Of a DNA stretch of 64,000 bases, positions 33,797 to 44,723 are shown piece by piece. Under the pieces are notes generated by a model. That model made no database searches. It worked only from the letters and a program-made list of their open reading frames with translations, and was not told where the DNA came from. How positions within the stretch are numbered: position 1 is the first letter of the stretch; each line of letters starts with the position of its first letter. Source of the DNA: Rhizopus arrhizus (Eukaryota; Mucoromycota; Mucoromycetes; Mucorales; Rhizopodaceae). Position numbers and translations under genes: made by a program. The DNA lies in contig JAKZZE010000025.1 of the NCBI GenBank assembly GCA_024220505.1, forward strand, positions 682,001 to 746,000, in the 5' to 3' direction.

Positions 33797-34452
33797 TCAA
33801 GCGATTTTTGTCTTTATAAATTGCTTCACATGAGGAATGATTACAAAGTAACCTAGGCACAAAACAGCAATAATAGCAATAACTATTTTGTACACGTTAT
33901 AAAATAGGAATCCAAAATAAAGAGACTCTAACGCTTTAGAAATGTGTTTAGTTTAAAATCAAGCAAATTCATCTTTTTGGACTGCTTACCCAAATTGTAA
34001 GTAACAGTTTCTTTTTCGATATCTTTAGCAGCTGATACACCAGTAGCTTTTGCACTGATATTCAAAAGATAAGTCCTTAAGCCATGCTCGTTTTTACAAT
34101 TGCCTAAAATTCGCATATAAAAGTCCGCTGGAGTCTATATGAGTGATACATTAATACATATTTCTTGTATAAAAAACGCGTTTACAATAGCTGGATAAGA
34201 TAATCGAACTTCATAGGTAGAGCCTTCCTTCAAATTATCGAGTCTATAATTCTTTTGCTGGGTGTTTGGCGTAATGGAATCTCTTAATTCAGTAAATGAA
34301 GGAAGTAAGATCTTTGTACTCATATCTAGTAATTCTGAGCAAGTCATGTCGGGAACATCTTCATTTTTTACTCGAAGTATGACTTTCTCTGTATTTGCAA
34401 ACACAAATTGAGCTATCAGAATGCACAATAAGAGATTGACAAGGAGCTTCAT
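33797..34452 (-). CDS. Small type I membrane protein of unknown function
   Basis: There are three exons. The ATG at 34452 opens a signal peptide (Met-Lys-Leu-Leu-Val-Asn-Leu-Leu-Leu-Cys-Ile-Leu). Introns GTAAAC...CATATAG (about 34188-34137) and GTAAGC...GCGTTAG (about 33990-33927) join the frames cleanly. The lumenal region has two or three Cys and alternating hydrophobic strands (for example Tyr-Glu-Val-Arg-Leu-Ser-Tyr-Pro-Ala-Ile-Thr-Pro-Ala-Asp-Phe). One C-terminal transmembrane helix (Lys-Ile-Val-Ile-Ala-Ile-Ile-Ala-Val-Leu-Cys-Leu) and a short basic tail end at TGA 33797. The overall shape, a beta-rich lumenal domain plus one anchor, suggests a secretory-pathway protein. The family was not recognised. 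Confidence 0.75.
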
Positions 34453-35659
34453 GAAAAGAAAATGAAAAATACTTCAACCTCAGCTCCATTTTTTGTTTGA
34501 AGTCTGTAATTTTCTTTTTCTTTGAAAATGCTACGTCTATGAAGATACCAGATGAATTTGTGTAGTTTTTAGTTTAATCTATATGTACTAATTTTTTGCA
34601 GGGAGAAAAGATGACAGAACAACAATATGAAATAAAACTAAAAAGAAAAGAAGTAAAGAAATGATCAAAAGCGAGCAAAAACCGTTAAGTATATTTGATT
34701 TTATCTGTTTATGATAAAATTAGCCAACGAAATACCGATACTAAAGATATACATCAAACACAGAAAGCTCATAGGAGCTTAAGAAATTAAGAATATCAAA
34801 TATTGAATTACTTTCACAATAAACTTTGGAGATTAATCTATCGAAGTTTAGATAATATGGTTACTCTTTATCTCCAAAAAATGTTGGAATTTATGAATAG
34901 ATAAAAAGTAATAGTGATTTAATTGTAAAAAAAAATCAGAACACTATTTTGTAACTGCTTAAATAATAGGGCGGCATTTAACTTTAGTTGAAGCTTTTTT
35001 TTTCCCTTAAATTTTAAACACTTTGAAAGTACGCAAAGTAGCCATTGGCATAAATAGAAAAGTTGGTTATAAAATAATGAACTCAACCTTTGCATAATGC
35101 GAATAAATAGTCCGACCATTGTGTGCTCTTCTATGATTTATAAAATAATAAAGTTCATTGTTGAAAAAACATCCGCCAAGAAGACAAGTACAGCAAGCAT
35201 AGCTTTCATTTAATAAGGTCATGTTAAGGTCACTTGCCTTACATATTTCTATTGTCTATAATTAGAGGTTATTTATAGTAAATTAAAAAAATTATTGCGT
35301 AGTTGAATCTTTTGAGTGAGACGGTTGAGAAATACATGAACATGAACAAAGGCTACACTATAACTGTATGCAAGAATAAAATTCCAAACCGGACAGAATA
35401 AACCTGGCCTATTCCGGCTAGAAACTTTGATGGTTTTTCCCTAAAAGGGAAATATCTGTGAAAAAAAAGAGGCCTGCACCTTTCCCATTTAACACCTTTT
35501 TTTCTTTTCTTTTTTTTTTTAAGAAAAAAAAACACAGTAAAGACTATTTTTGTAAGCAAGATAATAGATAAACGAAAAAGATAAAAAGAATAGACTACAA
35601 ATAAAAACCAAAATTGTTTCAATTGTCTTTATTTTGCTTTGGAAAAGAAAATATAAAAT
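34453..35659. other. Intergenic between divergent genes
   Basis: This is AT-rich DNA between the start of the minus-strand membrane-protein gene and the start of the Yippee-like gene, so it should carry both promoters. Short minus-strand ORFs (34919-35119 and 35353-35622) are hydrophobic or Lys-rich readings of T/A runs and look spurious. Confidence 0.4.
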
Positions 35660-36188
35660 ATGGGCCTCACTTACCGTGCATATCTTGAAGGAAGTTCAGG
35701 GATATTTGGATGCTGTAAATGCGAAACACACCTTTCTACATCAAATGATGTTATATCAAGAGTAACAATATAAATATATAATAATACACATCATATTCAA
35801 CATACTTGTATTAGCAATTTCATGGACAACATGGTCAAGCATATTTATTTGAGCATGTGTAAGTATAAATGCTGTAGTTTATGTGTATATAAACTATTAT
35901 TTGATAGAGTAAATATTGAATATGGAAAAGCGGAAGATAGACAAATGTCAACTGGATTACATAGAGTGAGAGATGTTTATTGTATATATTGTTCAACGCT
36001 ACTTGGCTGGACTTATGTAAAAGAATGCATACAAAAAAAATTGATACCAAGTATTGTTAATCTCCTTGTTATAGGTTAAAGCATATAGTAGTGATAACAA
36101 ATACAAAGAAGGAAAGTTTGTGCTTGAAAAGAAGTTGTTAATAGACTTATCGGAGAAAATATACATGGAAAGCCGTACTCTTGTTTAA
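35660..36188 (+). CDS. Yippee-like zinc-binding protein
   Basis: There are four short exons. The ATG at 35660 encodes Met-Gly-Leu-Thr-Tyr-Arg-Ala-Tyr-Leu. The introns are GTAACA...TATTAG (to about 35817), GTAAGT...TTGATAG (35862-35909) and GTAAAA...GTTATAG. Spliced, the protein is about 120 residues, normal for Yippee, with two zinc-binding Cys-x-x-Cys pairs (Cys-Cys-Lys-Cys and Cys-Ile-Tyr-Cys). The family core is present: Gln-Phe-His-Gly-Gln-His-Gly-Gln-Ala-Tyr-Leu-Phe, Met-Ser-Thr-Gly-Leu-His, Leu-Gly-Trp-Thr-Tyr, and Asn-Lys-Tyr-Lys-Glu-Gly-Lys-Phe-Val-Leu-Glu. Relatives (YPEL, Moh1) are small nuclear or cytosolic proteins, and animal YPEL5 and yeast Moh1 associate with the GID/CTLH ubiquitin ligase. 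The gene looks intact. Confidence 0.88.
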
Positions 36189-36506
36189 ACCACACGCTGC
36201 TTTACGCAGCCTATTCAAAAAAAAAAAATGGTAGTGTAACTTAATGATTATGCCGAACCAACAAGAATTGTTTCAACTTTTTTTTTTCACTTTATTTTTT
36301 ACTAGCATCTCATTTTTAACTTTTATTATATCTCCCTCCTACTTCCTCTTTTGTTCCCAAATATTTACCGTTTATTCATACATTTCATCTGCAAACCTGT
36401 CAAGAATTCTCTTCTATTTTTATGCTTCCGAATTTTTTTATTATAAAAAGATCACATTAATTTTCAAGACAAAAAAAAAAGCAATAGAGACTAAATAAGG
36501 TGTGTA

Positions 36507-36606
36507 CACCATTTCCAGAAATTAAAGTCGCCGTGACTTGTCGCAATTACATATAAATTGTATTATAAAATTTTACAAAATGAGACTTTAATTTCTGGAA
36601 ATAGTG
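36507..36606. mobile_element. 100-bp MITE with 23-bp terminal inverted repeats and TA target duplication
   Basis: Left end CACCATTTCCAGAAATTAAA (from 36507) and the reverse complement of the right end CACTATTTCCAGAAATTAAA (to 36606) match over 23 bp with one difference, continuing through GTC. TA dinucleotides flank both ends (36505-36506 and 36607-36608), as expected for Tc1/mariner target duplication. The interior (about 54 bp) has no ORF. Confidence 0.85.
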
Positions 36607-37074
36607 TATATCGAAACGACATACAAGTATTTAATATAAAAAACGATCGAGGAGATTAAGAAAGGAGTGTGTAAGTTAGGACGGCTGGTGGGACAATTCT
36701 AGCTGAGATTTGAGTGTAGATCTGACAGTGGCGTGGTTGCAAAGCTCTTTAACAACTGGGGGTTTGTTAAATAACACGAATAAAGCTATGTTTCTCTATA
36801 ATAACTATAACAAATGAAAGGCACTCTCATTAAATGATATCATTCTTTCTCTTTAAACCAATTGACTCTACCCGAATTGAAAGATTGTCTCGCTGATGCT
36901 TAAATCAGAAAAAGAATTCGAAAGTTCAAAGGTTCAAGTGCAAATACGACAAAAACCTCCTTTTTTCGCCTTAAGAAAGAAACAGGTGAGTTTAAGTAAC
37001 TTGTGTAGAGAGATAAGATTGGTAAGAAATAACTGTGCCAACAAGATAGACTTTTAAAGAAGAAAAAAGAATCA

Positions 37075-38279
37075 TTCGATCATTTTTCCAATCATTTTGA
37101 TTGGTGCTATTTCTCTTATTGTTGGTAAACCTGTCTTTAATACTCTTGCTAACACTTCTGCTGCTGAAAATGAACCTTCTTGTACCATCAGTATGTTTAC
37201 ACAAAATAGAGATGTGAGAAACATAAACTAAATAAAATGTACACTAAGACCTAAGAAATCCCAAGTAGCTATCTTAGGCGCCTTTTTTTTCGATGGGCTA
37301 TGCCAACATTATAAGCCTATAAAGGAAATCTATATCTTTATATGTTTTTCTTTTTACAAAATAAAATGTCACAGCGACACATGCAACTAAGAAATTATCG
37401 AGTAAACTGTGATGACACTGCACGTCTCGTAAAAGACATTGCGCTTAGCGCTGCTTGGATAGCTTCTTTTTATCGCACATCAATGCCATCGAGGCTGTCT
37501 TTTACGTTGATCATACTTTTGGTAAACTAGATGAGGCTCTAATCAAAGGGGAGCTGAAACCTTCGTGAGTAAATGAATATACAGTATAAAAAGTTTTCTT
37601 TTGTAAACCAAACGACCAAATTGAATAGGGTTTGTTTGTCATTTTGATCATGGAGATCATACTGCTGACAATACCTAAAAGGAGATGGCTGCTACAACAA
37701 AGTAGTGGGGTATGGGCATAAAACAACAGAAACCTGTCACGGTTATTGAAGCAGTAAGGAACTTGAGCACGTCAACGGTTTTTACCTTATTACTGACAAG
37801 CCCATGGTTTACCTTGCCAATTTGAGCAAAGAGCATTCCATCTGTGAAAATATCGAGTGATTTTTCAAGGTCAAGATGGGAACTAACCAAAGCTTTGCTA
37901 TTGTAGCATGATGATTCCCTACACTATTACTTACGAGTACCATCTCTTGTTGACTATTTCTAAAGAAAAGCATTCAAATGAAACTCAGTGCACCCTCTGC
38001 TTTATTCAATATTATTGTTAACTGGCACGAAGTTCCTCAACTTATCCATTCCTCTATTAATGGTCCTGATGAACAAAGAGCCTGGACAATTCATAAACAT
38101 ACTGAGGTTATTCAAGCAGCTTTTTTGAACATGGATTTATTATGGATAAAGTTATGAAACAGGAGCTTCAAAAGGAACAAAGTACTAACTCTGCTATGAA
38201 GGCTGTTGACAAGTGCAAGCAAAAAGGCAAGGGTTGTCATTTTAAATTTAATGTTACCGCACTTAAAAAGAAATCATAG
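37075..38279 (+). pseudogene. Decayed OLA1/YchF-type GTPase (Obg-like ATPase)
   Basis: Blocks of OLA1 appear in order on the plus strand, interrupted by stops and shifts. The first (about 37095-37200) is the N-terminal G1 region: Val-Gly-Lys-Pro-Val-Phe-Asn-Thr-Leu, then Ala-Ala-Glu-Asn-Glu-Pro-Ser-Cys-Thr-Ile. The second (about 37405-37560) is the switch region: Asp-Thr-Ala-Arg-Leu-Val-Lys-Asp, then Ser-His-Ile-Asn-Ala-Ile-Glu-Ala-Val-Phe. A third block near 37780 reads Thr-Asp-Lys-Pro-Met-Val-Tyr-Leu-Ala-Asn-Leu-Ser. The C-terminal TGS part (38000-38279) has Trp-His-Glu-Val-Pro-Gln-Leu-Ile, Arg-Ala-Trp-Thr-Ile and Cys-His-Phe-Lys-Phe-Asn-Val. The P-loop Ser/Thr is Pro here, so even that motif is lost. 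A functional copy presumably exists elsewhere. Confidence 0.75.
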
Positions 38280-38330
38280 ACCTGTGGGTAAAAACATTAA
38301 CCCAATTTTTTTTTTTTTTTTTTTCGCATA

Positions 38331-39293
38331 ATGAAACGAAATTTTGATACTCGTAACCAAGGATCTTCGAGCAAGCGTGTCCGTTTTGATTCCAATACAA
38401 GAGGAAGCTCTACTGAGGATTTTGAATTTAATCATGAAGATGCATTAGAAGAAAAAAAAAGTCGTCGCGGTGCAGTTAATTTCGACGTTTATGGTAGTGA
38501 TGACGAAGAAGTAGGATACAGCAGTGGTGATTCTGATGACGAAGGCAATAAGAAAGAAGAAGAGGAAAAGGCACCAGCTATTGAGGAAGATTTCGACATG
38601 TTTAATGAAGCACCCGATGTAAACGGAAAAAGCAAGATCAATCCCAATAAAGAGATTGAAGGTCAAGATTTTACTTCGTTTGATCGAGACGATGAAGAGG
38701 AAGACGATATAGAAAATGGTGTCAAGAAGGAAGGCAAAATCACTGCGTTTAATATGAAGGCCGAGTTGGAAGAGGGTTCACTGGATGAAAAGGGTAATTA
38801 TATTCGCAACAAGGAAGACCCACAAGCGTTTCATGATAAATGGATGGAGGGTATTACACGTAAAGATATCAATCATGCCAAAGCAGCACAAGAAAAGAGA
38901 GAACGTGAAGAGTCATTAAAGGAAGCAGAAAGACAATCGAATTTACCACAGACACAGACAGACATTTACCGTGCTCTGGTTGAATATCTTCAACCTGGGC
39001 AAAGTGTACAAGAAGCACTGACATCATTAGCAAACTCATTACCTAAAAAAGTGCCGGCTTGGAAACAAAAGATGTTGGACAAAAAGAACAAAAACAAAAA
39101 GCAACCAGAGGCAGCCACTCTCAATGAAGAGGAGGAAGCAGCAAGGCGCAAGAAGGTAGAGATAATAACAGAATTAGCGGATCAGATGATGGCCTTGGGT
39201 TATTTTAATGTTTATGAAGATACTTTTGAAATCATGGTTCGACATTTAAGAAAAGAAGGTGTGGTTTCTCAAGATTGGACACCTTCTAAATAA
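38331..39293 (+). CDS. LIN1/CD2BP2-like U5 snRNP-associated protein lacking the GYF domain
   Basis: A single exon of 320 codons has its ATG at 38331 and TAA at 39291-39293. The protein begins with a basic Lys-Arg-Val-Arg-Phe nuclear-signal-like segment, then Phe-Asp-Val-Tyr-Gly-Ser-Asp-Asp-Glu, and a long acidic part. Phe-Asn-Met-Lys-Ala-Glu-Leu-Glu-Glu-Gly and Gly-Asn-Tyr-Ile-Arg-Asn are hallmark segments of CD2BP2/Lin1 (U5-52K). A helical region (Tyr-Arg-Ala-Leu-Val-Glu-Tyr-Leu-Gln-Pro-Gly-Gln-Ser-Val) follows. Human CD2BP2 and yeast Lin1 end in a GYF domain; here the frame stops at Asp-Trp-Thr-Pro-Ser-Lys. The convergent HGD gene ends 6 bp downstream, leaving no room for another exon. The role is probably spliceosomal, by homology. 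Confidence 0.85.
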   Translation: MKRNFDTRNQGSSSKRVRFDSNTRGSSTEDFEFNHEDALEEKKSRRGAVNFDVYGSDDEEVGYSSGDSDDEGNKKEEEEKAPAIEEDFDMFNEAPDVNGKSKINPNKEIEGQDFTSFDRDDEEEDDIENGVKKEGKITAFNMKAELEEGSLDEKGNYIRNKEDPQAFHDKWMEGITRKDINHAKAAQEKREREESLKEAERQSNLPQTQTDIYRALVEYLQPGQSVQEALTSLANSLPKKVPAWKQKMLDKKNKNKKQPEAATLNEEEEAARRKKVEIITELADQMMALGYFNVYEDTFEIMVRHLRKEGVVSQDWTPSK

Positions 39294-39299
39294 GTTTTA

Positions 39300-40931
39300 T
39301 TATTTATTATCATTAAACTTGTTTTCTAATTTTGCCCACGCTTTCCAGTAATCTTCTTGTACCTTGCCACAGGTCTCGAGTCCCCAGTGAGTTAGGGATA
39401 GCATGAAGCTTGTTTCAAACATGAATGCTTGGTTACCTTTACCGACATACGCAGGCTTTAATTCTGCAGAGGACCCAGCCTCAAAGACAGCCGCGTCGGG
39501 TCCATGTGGTGTCATGATGCTGTGAAGTGAACCACCACCGGGCAAAAATCCATCTGCTTTACCATCATAACCACCTGTGATCAAACCCATGAACTCAGAC
39601 ATACAATTACGGTGAAAGTAAGGTGGACGGAACTAGGAGCATAAGATTAAGAGGGAAGAAGTAACAAAAGCAGACATACTTACTGTATTTTCTGTTACTG
39701 CCCATCGTGGAGGGAAGATAACAAAATCGGCAATAGCTACACCAGGTGTATCTGATTTAGCCGTCAGAACAGTAAAAATAGAAGGATCCTGTGTACACAT
39801 AAACGAATGAGATCTAGACTAAATCAGGTTATGATTGTATCTTACAATATGATCAAAAGAGACTGAATTGATTGTACAAAAGTTTGCAAGGTTGTATTTG
39901 TAAGGAGCATAATTACCATGCCATGCGACCACATCAAAAGGTGTATGCGATTGTTTTGCACTAAACAACCTTCCATTAAACTTTGTAATAATTTCCCATT
40001 CTACATTGTCCTCTTTTTCAAAAGAGGCGGTGGGTGTCATGAAATCGCGAGGATTGGCCAAGCCATTGGCGCCGATAGGGCCAAGATCAGGTAATTCAAA
40101 ATGAGCACCAAATACCTCAAGTACATAACCTCTCCTATATCCAATGGTTTAAAAACAAGCTCTTTTTCATCCCATCTGATTATCCTCTTCTTACGAATTT
40201 CCATCAGCAAGTGAGACTGAATATCGAACGCCTCTTTGAATCACCACAATTTCATTTGGTGAAGCCTTGATTTTTCCAAATTCCGTGTAAATATCCAATG
40301 TGCCTTGCTGAGGAACTATAATAGCAAAGTTTGCATTTTTTTTTCTTTGCTTTACCAAACAACTTACCTATCAAGAAATCGCCATCTGAATTATAAAATG
40401 CTGTCTTTCCCATATCTGTATTGGCTGTATAAATGTGAATTGCTAATCCGCTACGACAAGCAGGATCACCAGCACCAGCTAATGATTTTAATCCTTGAAT
40501 AAAATTGACTTTTTCATCATCCTTGGGTAAATCAAAGGGACTCCAACGTATCTGTGTAGGTGTGATAAGGACATCATCACAACCGTATTTAGAAACCAAT
40601 AAATTTGATAGGCCACAAGGCTTAAAGGGTGCATGAACAACGGATGGACGGATTCTGTAAAGCCAACTAGCAAAAAATGTTTGTTAGAATATGCTTGTTT
40701 CAGCCTGAAGATTACCTTCTTTGATTATGAGTACGAGGTACTGTAAATGCCGTACCTGACAATTGTTCGGCATACAGGTTATAAGGGCATTTCTGTGGTG
40801 TGTTCTGACCTTTTTATTATCATTAACAAAGTGATATATAAACAAAGTATTATACCTTTAGGAAGTGCGTCAGGTAAAGCCTCGGAAGAGAAATGGTTAC
40901 CAAAACCATTCATATACTCATAATCTGCCAT
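39300..40931 (-). CDS. hmgA: Homogentisate 1,2-dioxygenase
   Basis: This Fe(II) enzyme opens homogentisate to maleylacetoacetate in tyrosine/phenylalanine catabolism (human HGD). It has about seven exons on the minus strand from ATG 40931 ([13 protein letters not shown]) to 39300. Family blocks include [16 protein letters not shown], and Arg-Gly-Tyr-Val-Leu-Glu-Val-Phe-Gly. Iron ligands are visible in [10 protein letters not shown] (His and Glu) and Pro-His-Gly-Pro-Asp (His). The coding part fits the usual length of about 440 residues. It is convergent with LIN1, with only 6 bp between the stop codons. Confidence 0.93.
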
Positions 40932-40988
40932 TGTTTGTTATAAAAAAGAAAGAAAGAGTACTTTAATAAACAAATGGTGCCTTAATAA

Positions 40989-40993
<5 letters not shown>

Positions 40994-41027
<34 letters not shown>
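40994..41027. repeat. 34-nt poly(T) tract
   Basis: An uninterrupted T run upstream of the HGD start. No duplicated flanks were found, so no retroelement can be assigned to it. Confidence 0.9.
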
Positions 41028-41029
<2 letters not shown>

Positions 41030-41257
41030 TCGTGGGAAAAATAGATAAATCATGCAATTCTCAAACCCGATTTTTTATTTCCTGTTGACCGCAAAACAGA
41101 AAGAGAACAGATCTGATCAAAATCAATTGGTCAACTACACAGCTTACACGAACGTGTTTACTTAATCAATAGACTTTACACTGAAAGAGTCAACAAAGAC
41201 AAGCGAATGTGTTTAAGAATATAAATCGTAAAAGACTATTTTTAATACAATTTAAAA

Positions 41258-42749
41258 TTAATTTCCATTATTGCTGCCGCTGTTGTTGTTGTTGTTGTTG
41301 TTGTTATTGTTCATACCGTTCATGGCTTCGCGTGCCCTAAAAAACAAAATAAGTTTTCTATGAGCTTATCTTTCTTTCTTTTACATTCTCATCATTTCTG
41401 GGTTATTCATCATTTCATTAAAGTTAGGGGCTCCTCCTCCACCCATCATTTGTTGTGCCCTATCATACTTGTATAAGAATACAGCTTTTTCTTTTTCTAT
41501 TTTTTTCTTTCATGTATTATTACATTCTAGCAATATTAGGGTTATTCATCAAACCATCAAGGGCACCCGATTGCATCATTTGTTGTGCCATGTTCATTAA
41601 GCCAGGATTGTTCAGCAAGGATCCTAAATCGGGCATACCGCCTGCACCGAGATTAGGTAAACCACCTGCAGCAGGTGATTCAGCAGAACGTTCAACAGTA
41701 GTACCAGCATTTGCCTTGGCAGTAGCAGTTGCCAATGAGCTCTTGAGAGTGGCGTTTTCAGGATCGAGTTCCAAACCCTTCTTGTAAGCATCAACAGCAT
41801 CATCAAATTTGTTTAAGCAAAAGTAAGCATGACTTTTGAGAAATAAAAATTAAGCATCCTTCTTTGTAAAAACACAGACAATCTCTTACCCCATACGACT
41901 GTAAGCTTTGCTGTATTTAGGATCAGCTTCCAATGCCTTCTTTGCATCTTGGACTGCCTTTTCATGGTCTCCTTGTTGACTGTATGCGGCAGCACTATCA
42001 AAAGCATGAATATCCTACATTTTCTTTCTCTTTTGTTATTACCGATTAGCATAAAAGACTGCATTGGTGGGATCAAGAGCAATAGCTTCAGAATAAAGTT
42101 TGATGGCTTCAGGATAATTGCGTTCGGCAACTTTACGATTACCCATTGCCTTCTTTGCCTCTGCTTCTTTTTTATCCTCTTCACTTACAGATTTATCGTT
42201 GATAGACTACGTACAACATATTCATTAATTTACAAGTGATGATACACATGTATTATATGATACATACACCTGTTATAAAAAGAGTAAGTTAGTTGATTCG
42301 AAATCATTTCTCTATAACACTTACTTTCAGCAGTAGTAGAAGCAGCTGTCTGTTATTATTATCAAATAATAGCAACAATAATACACACAAAAAAACAACA
42401 TTTAACGCGATGACAACTCAAAAGCATATCTTTTTTTCTTACCTTGGTGGCACTTGTCTTTGATTTTGTCTTGAGGTAAACATCAAAGATTGAAAGCAAG
42501 GTAGCAGGTTGAGTAGAGTATTGCTTCTTTTGTTCCTCATCAGAAGCATCCACACCAAATGCTTCACCGATACATTGCATAGCAACTATATTTCTATACG
42601 ATTACATTCACTGTTCCTTTTTCACATAATCTTTGTTTACCTTCAATGCCTTCCGTGTCATCTTTATTAATAGTACCGTCTTCACAAGACTTTTGTAAAA
42701 ATTCAAGAATGGAGAACACAAGGGCCTTTTTGTTTTCGCTGGCAGACAT
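41258..42749 (-). CDS. SGT2: Small glutamine-rich TPR co-chaperone (SGT2/SGTA)
   Basis: This is a multi-exon minus-strand gene from ATG 42749 to TAA 41258. The N-terminal dimerisation domain (Leu-Val-Phe-Ser-Ile-Leu-Glu-Phe-Leu, then Cys-Ile-Gly-Glu-Ala-Phe-Gly-Val) is followed by three TPR repeats. These are recognisable from Gly-Asn-Arg-Lys-Val-Ala-Glu-Arg-Asn-Tyr-Pro-Glu-Ala and Tyr-Ala-Asn-Arg-Ala-Ala-Ala-Tyr, then Tyr-Ser-Lys-Ala-Tyr-Ser-Arg-Met-Gly. A Met/Gly/Asn-rich C-terminal region with repeated Asn-Asn-Pro blocks ends in a poly(Asn) run coded by a GTT array (41280-41310). In this family the protein hands tail-anchored proteins to the GET pathway and binds Hsp70/Hsp90 tails. Introns are short (about 45-75 nt). 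The gene looks intact. Confidence 0.9.
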
Positions 42750-44723
42750 TTAAAGTTTTAGAAATAGGAAAAAGAAACTCAAAGAAAAAAATGCGTTTTT
42801 TTTTTTTCTCTTTTGAAAAAAAAACCCTACGGCCAATGAAATACAAGGAAATAAGTCCCTTTTCAAATAATCACTTTGAGCGCATTTAATGCCTAAATTA
42901 ACAAAATGCACTTTATCAGTAGAAAAGGAATTAAATAAGAAGCAATTGTCTATTTACACTTATCAGTTTTGTATTTTTAACATCTTTCTTTTCCTGAAAA
43001 CACAAGTAAATACGATTCAACTTGGATTGATGTACTAAAGTTACGCTATTAGAAAGAAATCGCGTATAAAAGCTTGTGCTCTTTCATTTCTAGCTTAAAG
43101 TTAAAGAAAATCAGATCACTTGCTTATTACTATCATAGCTTGGTCTGGTATCAAGCTGTGGATCAGGCACAAATGAGTAACACCAATCACCTTTAACAGT
43201 TTCAAGTATTTGTGCAACGAGAAGGAACGGGTGGTTTTGTCAAACACAGCTTTATGTGTTCTTTCAAGTGATACGCAACAGTTTACTCTCCTTTTTCACC
43301 AATAAAAAGCATACAAAGAATACATTTGAGATTTTCCTGTATTGAAAGAAAGAGAAGGGTCACTTATGTAAACTTTTTATTCAAGTTATCTATCACTGCT
43401 TCATCAATGGACCAATTTAAGTGCTTCATTATTATTATTTATCTCAATACCCAAAATGTGAAATTCTTTGTTCTAATTAGTAGCTACTCAGATTTGTCAA
43501 CATAGCCTAGGCGTTTTAATCCTCAGGCTTTCAAATACTCGACATATTTGGGCGTTTTACTTGTTCGCTACAGAATAGGCTAAATTAAATTTGTCAGGAA
43601 AGGTGATATGCACAGAAATGAATAACAGAGATAAAGTAAGATTGTCTTTGTTGAGGTATAATGCCATGTATTTAGACAATCTAGTTTTAAAACTTTCAAA
43701 TTTGAAAGAGAGATTTGATATAATCACTGTCTTATATTCTTTCTATCAAATCACTATTATCATCCCCTCAGAAGCTCTGGTAAATAAACTCCTATTCTTT
43801 TCCGTCCCCTTTAATTATCACTACCTCACAATATTTATTGTCGATATAGACATTACAATACATTCCATCCTTTAATAAAAATAGATATCACAGGTTTACA
43901 ACACATAACAGTTCTGTAAGCTAAAACTCATTAACTAATAAGAATTCTATCAATCAGTCCATAACGCTGACAACAGCTCTATCATCATAAAAAAAACCCC
44001 CCCTCTAAAATGATCCTATGCACTTTCTTTATTCTTTGCAATAATTCTTCAAGAAGCATCTTTTATTATCGAAATACTACAAAAGTCAATAACCATAAAA
44101 GCTCAAAGACACTGCTCTTCCCAGATAAATTTAAAATTTTTTTCCAGCAACGGAGATAGAACAAAACTCTAGTTTTTACGTTTATTCTTAGTTTAGTGAT
44201 TTTACTTGCATTAGAAACCATTAGAAGGCGCTCCGATCAGTGAGATGATCGGAACTGTGCACAAGGGATTCAAATAACGACAGTGTAACACTAGATATAT
44301 CTATTAAAGAGTGTATCGTAACATAGATGTGTTTTATTCTTTAACCTCAAGAAAGACATTTCCATTTTATCTTGTTGATGGACTGTGGTCTTTTCTTTGT
44401 GTTCACAAATCACCTATAATTTTACAAGGAGCATCGCCCTATAAATTATTCAATTCCCGATGCAATCCTATGAACAAAGGAGAATGTTCATGGCCCGAGA
44501 GTAAGCAGTTGTCAGGATCGTATAGAGCTGATTGACATTACGTTATACTTTATCTATCCATCAAGTGTATTTACTGTTATGTTTATATTATTTCTTGATT
44601 AAAAGGAGAGAAACAGTAAGATGATGAAACAAGAAAAAGTCACAAAAGACACACTAAAAAAAAAAAAAAGGCAAGATGATAAAGAAATGCTTTTTTCTTT
44701 TGTTTTATTTTGTATATAAGATT
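42750..44723. other. Long intergenic stretch, no recognisable gene
   Basis: This stretch lies between the divergent starts of SGT2 and the RasGEF gene. Short plus-strand ORFs (43591-43875 and 44311-44535) show no domain. No RNA gene, tandem repeat or terminal repeat was recognised. Confidence 0.4.

Noticed and set aside
40994..41027. Poly(T) tract as the tail of a second SINE or retroelement
   Set aside because: No duplicated flanks, no Pol III boxes and no coding remnant next to it.
43591..44535. Short plus-strand ORFs upstream of the RasGEF gene
   Set aside because: No domain, no splice connection and AT-driven composition; left as intergenic.
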